From NCBI GenBank assembly GCA_030015575.1, contig CM057338.1, forward strand, positions 130,659,546-130,723,545: DNA of 64,000 bases, written 5' to 3'. Shown one piece after another: positions 60,134 to 64,000 of this stretch. The position numbers and the translations under genes were made by a program. Under the pieces are notes generated by a model, which was given only the letters and a program-made list of their open reading frames with translations, was not told where the DNA came from and did not search any database. Position 1 is the first letter of the stretch. Each line of letters starts with the position of its first letter. Source of the stretch: Agapanthus africanus. Its lineage: Eukaryota > Streptophyta > Magnoliopsida > Asparagales > Amaryllidaceae.

Positions 60134-62343
60134 TGTAGGGTTCCTAGACACTCTAATGAAGTCTCACAAGGCATCGAACATGCCAATTTCAAAAATTATG
60201 GGTGCCGAGAAACCCTAACACGGATCGTCGGCTAGAATTCTAGGCGAAAAACAAATCTAGTTAACACTTTAACTAAAGGAAGAGAGCTACAACCTTTGTA
60301 GATCCGGTTATCCACTTCCTTAGCTCCACGTGGGTGTCCTCTCGCTGTCCATCATGAATCCCGAACTCATTCGTCGGCTTCATCGGAGAAACGGGCGGAA
60401 TAGGTCGTCGGCTTCGTGTCAAAGACGATCTACGTCGAGGCATCACAAGTTCAAGCTCCGACTTCACAAAGTTGTGAAACTTGTGAAGAAAACACCCAAA
60501 ACAACTTGGCAAGAGGTAGAGGGTGAAGAAATAGGAGGTGGGTTCACTTTAGAATTGGATTTCACTCACTTTTGCTCAAGTTGCCATTGATGGCATCAAG
60601 CTTTTCTTGAAGAAGAAGATGATGAAGAAGAAAGAATATGATAAGTTCTCATATTTGAAAAAGAAACTAATATCAATACTTATCATATCTTGACCATGGT
60701 CAAGTGTAGAGATTAAATTAATGTTAATAGGAATGGTTAGGGTTAAGGATGAGATAAGGATGGTGGACTTTGTCAAAGCTTCAAGAAACTTCAACAAGAG
60801 ACAAAGAAAGCCACCATTCTCATCTAAACCTTTTCTAAATAAATAAACAAATAAATAAATAAAAAGGCAAAACCCTAATCATCTCTTAACCATGGTTTAA
60901 TACTTCACACTTAACCTAATGAGCAAGCATCATCAAACATGATACAAAGATGTGCACAAAAGTATATCACATATACAACATGTACATCAAGTGAGAAAAT
61001 CCATTTAAAGTGAACCAATACTAGTTAATGCAATGCAATATATCAAATATATAATTATGCATTAAATCATTAAATCAACATTTGATTCAATGATCCGGTC
61101 ATGTCGCACATAACCGACTAGAATCCAATGTATCGATTTATCGAATCAATGATTCGATAACTAGGTCATATCGAATATAACCAATCGAAACATATATCGC
61201 GAGAATGAAATGCGGTATCACATACACACATTATTCTCGGTCCTGCACATATCTCATATGCGCTCCTATTTCGTTTCGCTTGAACCAGGAAACCTCTGTG
61301 TAGGACTTTAAAGGCTCGTCAATACTACGGTAGCAGATGATGATCATATCAAGCACCCACAAGCCGCAAGCGGTCTGCTAAACGTAACAGCCATCCGGGT
61401 ATTGAGCGATCAGAAGATCGACGAGCTAGTCCGCTCACACTCCTGTGAATCCAACCAGTAACACTTACCGTACAGTCCGGTCTATTCGTCTGATACGTCG
61501 CATATCAAGTCTAGGGGTGGTAAACGTCAGACCCCAATAACCGATAAGTCGTGCCGATGTTAGGCTCATAACGGGTCGAGAAACTACTGGTAACACTTAC
61601 CAGCAAATCTCTGATCAGCCCTGGCCAGGGACTTCCCTGTTACGGCCAATCGAGCACATCGCAACATCAACCCCGAATACCGGGAGAGACGAAACCCCTC
61701 CTATCGCTCATTGCCTCCATGTGACTCGGGAATGTACCCAAAGACCACCGTTTTGCATGCCCTCATGGAAATGTAAGGTGGAGATCAAAGCACAGTGGGA
61801 ATCACACAAGGCTCTATGACGATCTCGGGTCTACAGACTAACCTGTACAAGTGTCACCTGAGAACTGCCATCTGACGTGAGGTATAATACCATCTGGGAG
61901 TTCTCGGCGAGTCCGTCCAGTGTATCCAGTCTCCACTGAGCACCCGTATACCATCTCTGATGTCAAACACCAATGGATATGGGATCATCCATCGCCCATC
62001 TCATGGGTCGAGAAGCATATACGCTAGTCTACTCTGGTATATCGATGCCCTGTCTCGATACACCCACGACTAGGGACCTTGAAGGATGTACTTATGGACT
62101 ACCATGCCCCCACTAGTATGATCTGCATCATAGTCCAGGTAGTCAAGTACACATCCTAAGGGCTTTACCAACATGTAATTATAAGACAGTTTAAAGAGAC
62201 TAGTGTACATGTTAAGATAAAGAGTAACCAGATAGCATACTATCATGTCGAGCAAGAAAGTCATCTCTATATATGTCCAAGCATCCAATATAATATACAT
62301 CATCTGTACAATACTGGCATCTAGGGCATACATACAACGAACA
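60134..62343 (-). repeat. Cop-D 5' LTR
   Basis: 2210 bp, the same length as the left copy. Differences are mostly single substitutions. Confidence 0.93.
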
Positions 62344-62348
62344 GTTAT

Positions 62349-62813
62349 TGCTCGATCGCAATGGTGCGGTCCCTGCCGGTAATCCAGCCGCCCCTTTAAA
62401 GCGACGGACCACCGTTCGTCCTTCCTTAAGAGAAGCTGCTGCGATTATGGTCCCGCGCGCCTTTCTTGATAAGCTTCTACCCCGTGTTCTTGTAGAAGCG
62501 GTAGCACCAGCGTCCCCGGAGTCTAGAGTGGGTATGGAGATCGGGACCCGTCGCCCAAAATTGCCTGCCAAGCGCAACCTCCTGTCATCGGCTGTCGGCG
62601 CTCGCTCACAGAAATAGAAGAAATCGCTCTTTTCTACTGATATTGTACTCGGGCAGGAGTCCCATGCTCCCTACAGCGAAGTCTTGTGCGACTACGGGAC
62701 TAATGAGGGTCTATCTATCGCGCCCGCGAATGATACTGATCTCCAGGCTGCCCTTGCGGCTTCCGAGCGATTGGCTCGTGATGAAGTGGCACTTATCACT
62801 ATAGCGAAGTCAG
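62349..62813 (+). pseudogene. PMD gene, continuation of the first coding block after Cop-D
   Basis: Follows directly from 51758 in the same frame (REEKRLL then LDRNGAVPAGNPAAPLKRR). It is a Pro/Arg-rich, probably disordered stretch with one stop (GARSQK-stop-KKSLF, near 62617), then AALAASERLARDEVALITIA, which looks helical. It ends at a splice donor, TCAG|GTATATTTC. Removing Cop-D restores collinearity, so Cop-D entered an existing exon. Confidence 0.75.
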
Positions 62814-62886
62814 GTATATTTCAATTACATTCTTTCGCGGCTATCTTCTTTTATTATGATTTTACTAATGCCCTTTTCTTCAACAG

Positions 62887-63968
62887 GTATTTCTGCCAAA
62901 GAGGCCCTCGCGGGTTCCATCAAGACTTTCGAAGAGGAAGAGAGGCTCCACGCTTCCTTAGGTCTTGGTATAATTCAGCTCATTGTGCCTTCATTCCCCT
63001 TTTTTTATTCGTGCTCTGACCCTTTTCTTTATTTTATTGCAGGGACTACCTTGACTCAGGTTATCTCAAGTGCGGTGCCAATCCCAAGTGGTGATGCGAA
63101 GACGCTTCCAGAACCGGCTATTATGGCCCCAGCTCCTCCAACATTACCGCAGGAGGCTTCGCTAAAGCGGCCGATCACAGACGCTGTAACGGCTCCAGAG
63201 ACAGAGCCTGGTTCGGACGATGACGTCCCTTTGATGGAGGTCTTGAGAAGATCAGCTCTCATGGCCCAAACTTAAAGGAAGCGCAGGAAGCGAGCAGCGA
63301 AGGAATGTGATGCCACCTTGGCTGTAGGTGCAGGCTCAAGCACGACTCCATCTGTCGCTATTCCTTCAGAGGGTGCTCCAGCTGCCCTGTCTACCGCCCA
63401 TAGACAGGTTACGCACACGGCTCGGGAGGCAACCGAGAATCCTTTGCAAGGTAATGTAATGCCCGGTCTTTTTTATTAGAACCCAATCTGCAAATTCTTA
63501 TACACCATATTCTGCAGGGCCAAGTCCTGGCGATGAGATGGCAGGCGAGACGATGGCGACAACAGAGACCGAAGTGGCTACTCTCGAGAGAGAGTCCGGG
63601 ACTGCCCAAACTGTCGCTCTTTCCCCTTATGGTTCCCTGGTATCGGCGGGTATCGCGAGTGTCACGATGGCCCTTGTCGAATCAGGGGATGAAGCCACAG
63701 GCGCAGAAACTATTCCAGTGAAAGAGAGCGAAGAAGCCACTGCACCTGATGCTTTTATCGTGGTTTTGGATGATGATCCATGAGGTAGGTCTTGAGTCAC
63801 TGTTTTCTTTTATTTCTCAATCCCGTTCATCTTCCTCTGACGATATTTTGTTTGTTTTGAGTGTAGATGCAGTGAACGCTAAGATCGTGCCATCTGAAGC
63901 GTCTCTGGTCGCTGCCACGACGGTTGTTGTTCCGTCGCCTTCTCCTATGTCCTCTGGAATGCTGGAAG
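62887..63968 (+). pseudogene. PMD gene, exons 2-5, all in phase 1
   Basis: Four further exons are inferred: 62887-62961 (75 nt), 63043-63450 (408 nt), 63518-63784 (267 nt) and 63867-63968 (102 nt). The introns are 73, 81, 67 and 82 nt; each starts GT, ends AG after a T-rich stretch and cuts a Gly or Asp codon after its first base. Every exon length is a multiple of three. The first encodes ISAKEALAGSIKTFEEEERL; the second an acidic, Pro/Ala-rich tract, then a stop before a basic cluster RKRRKRAAKE; the third EMAGETMATTETEVATLE to FIVVLDDDP and a stop; the fourth is Val/Ser/Pro-rich. Another donor (GAAG|GTATAGG) begins an intron that leaves the window. Stops at about 63274 and 63781 mark it as a pseudogene. 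Confidence 0.65.
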
Positions 63969-64000
63969 GTATAGGTTTCGCGATTTATCGGTTTCATTGT

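Larger units (their letters stand above)
51759..62343 (-). mobile_element. Cop-D: Copia element with long LTRs, pol but no gag
   Basis: 10.59 kb with two 2210-bp LTRs (TGTAGGGTTCC...AACA) and target duplication GTTAT at 51754-51758 and 62344-62348. Minus-strand order: 5' LTR, tRNA-iMet primer site, 2.8 kb of non-coding repeats where gag should be, protease-integrase-RT-RNase H, purine tract, 3' LTR. The order integrase before RT makes it Copia; long LTRs and RT sequence suggest the Angela/Tork/TAR side of the tree, which I cannot decide. The LTRs show about 35 differences by eye, so it is fairly young. Confidence 0.92.

Overview
The window is repeat-dense nuclear DNA of a flowering plant. The evidence is nested LTR retrotransposons of plant-specific lineages (Tat, Athila, Tekay/Del chromovirus and Copia types), tRNA-Asp and tRNA-iMet primer binding sites, a plant mobile domain (PMD) gene and short GT-AG introns. 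I see no intact protein-coding gene; every recognisable reading frame is broken. The species cannot be named from the sequence. I use these labels: Tat-1 (1288-46339, + strand), Tek-1 (1683-17275, -), Ath-A (8683-17265, -), Tek-2 (17433-25360, -), Ath-B (27269-36609, -), Ath-C (37902-45534, -) and Cop-D (51759-62343, -).

Layout. Positions 1-1287 hold an inverted fragment of a Tat-1-type LTR and a decayed Copia-type LTR. Positions 1288-46339 are one old Tat-lineage element (LTR, gag, tandem repeats, 3' LTR) split by four insertions. Tek-1 sits in its 5' LTR and itself carries Ath-A; Tek-2 sits further along the same LTR; Ath-B sits in the gag zinc-knuckle region; Ath-C sits near the 3' end. 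Five-base target duplications (GTTTC, GGTTG, CTGTG, GTACC) prove the order of nesting for all but Tek-2. From 46340 the sequence is different: a coding-like remnant, then about 3 kb made almost wholly of short perfect hairpins, then a multi-exon PMD gene (49928 to beyond 64000). That gene is broken by stops and frameshifts and by Cop-D (target duplication GTTAT).

How the parts relate. None of the elements has a complete set of working genes. Tat-1 keeps only gag; Ath-A keeps gag and protease; Ath-B and Ath-C replace gag-protease with an unrelated Ser/Pro/Phe-rich reading frame; Tek-1 is two 3.3-kb LTRs around 365 bp; Tek-2 and Cop-D keep pol but lack gag. All would have depended, or now depend, on proteins supplied by other copies.

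The most unusual signals are the hairpin chain upstream of the PMD gene, the PMD gene's run of phase-1 exons, the fold-back end of Ath-B that nevertheless lies inside a target duplication, and a GC-rich SacII/BamHI-like palindrome pair shared by elements of different lineages. All positions and difference counts were made by eye and may be off by a few bases.
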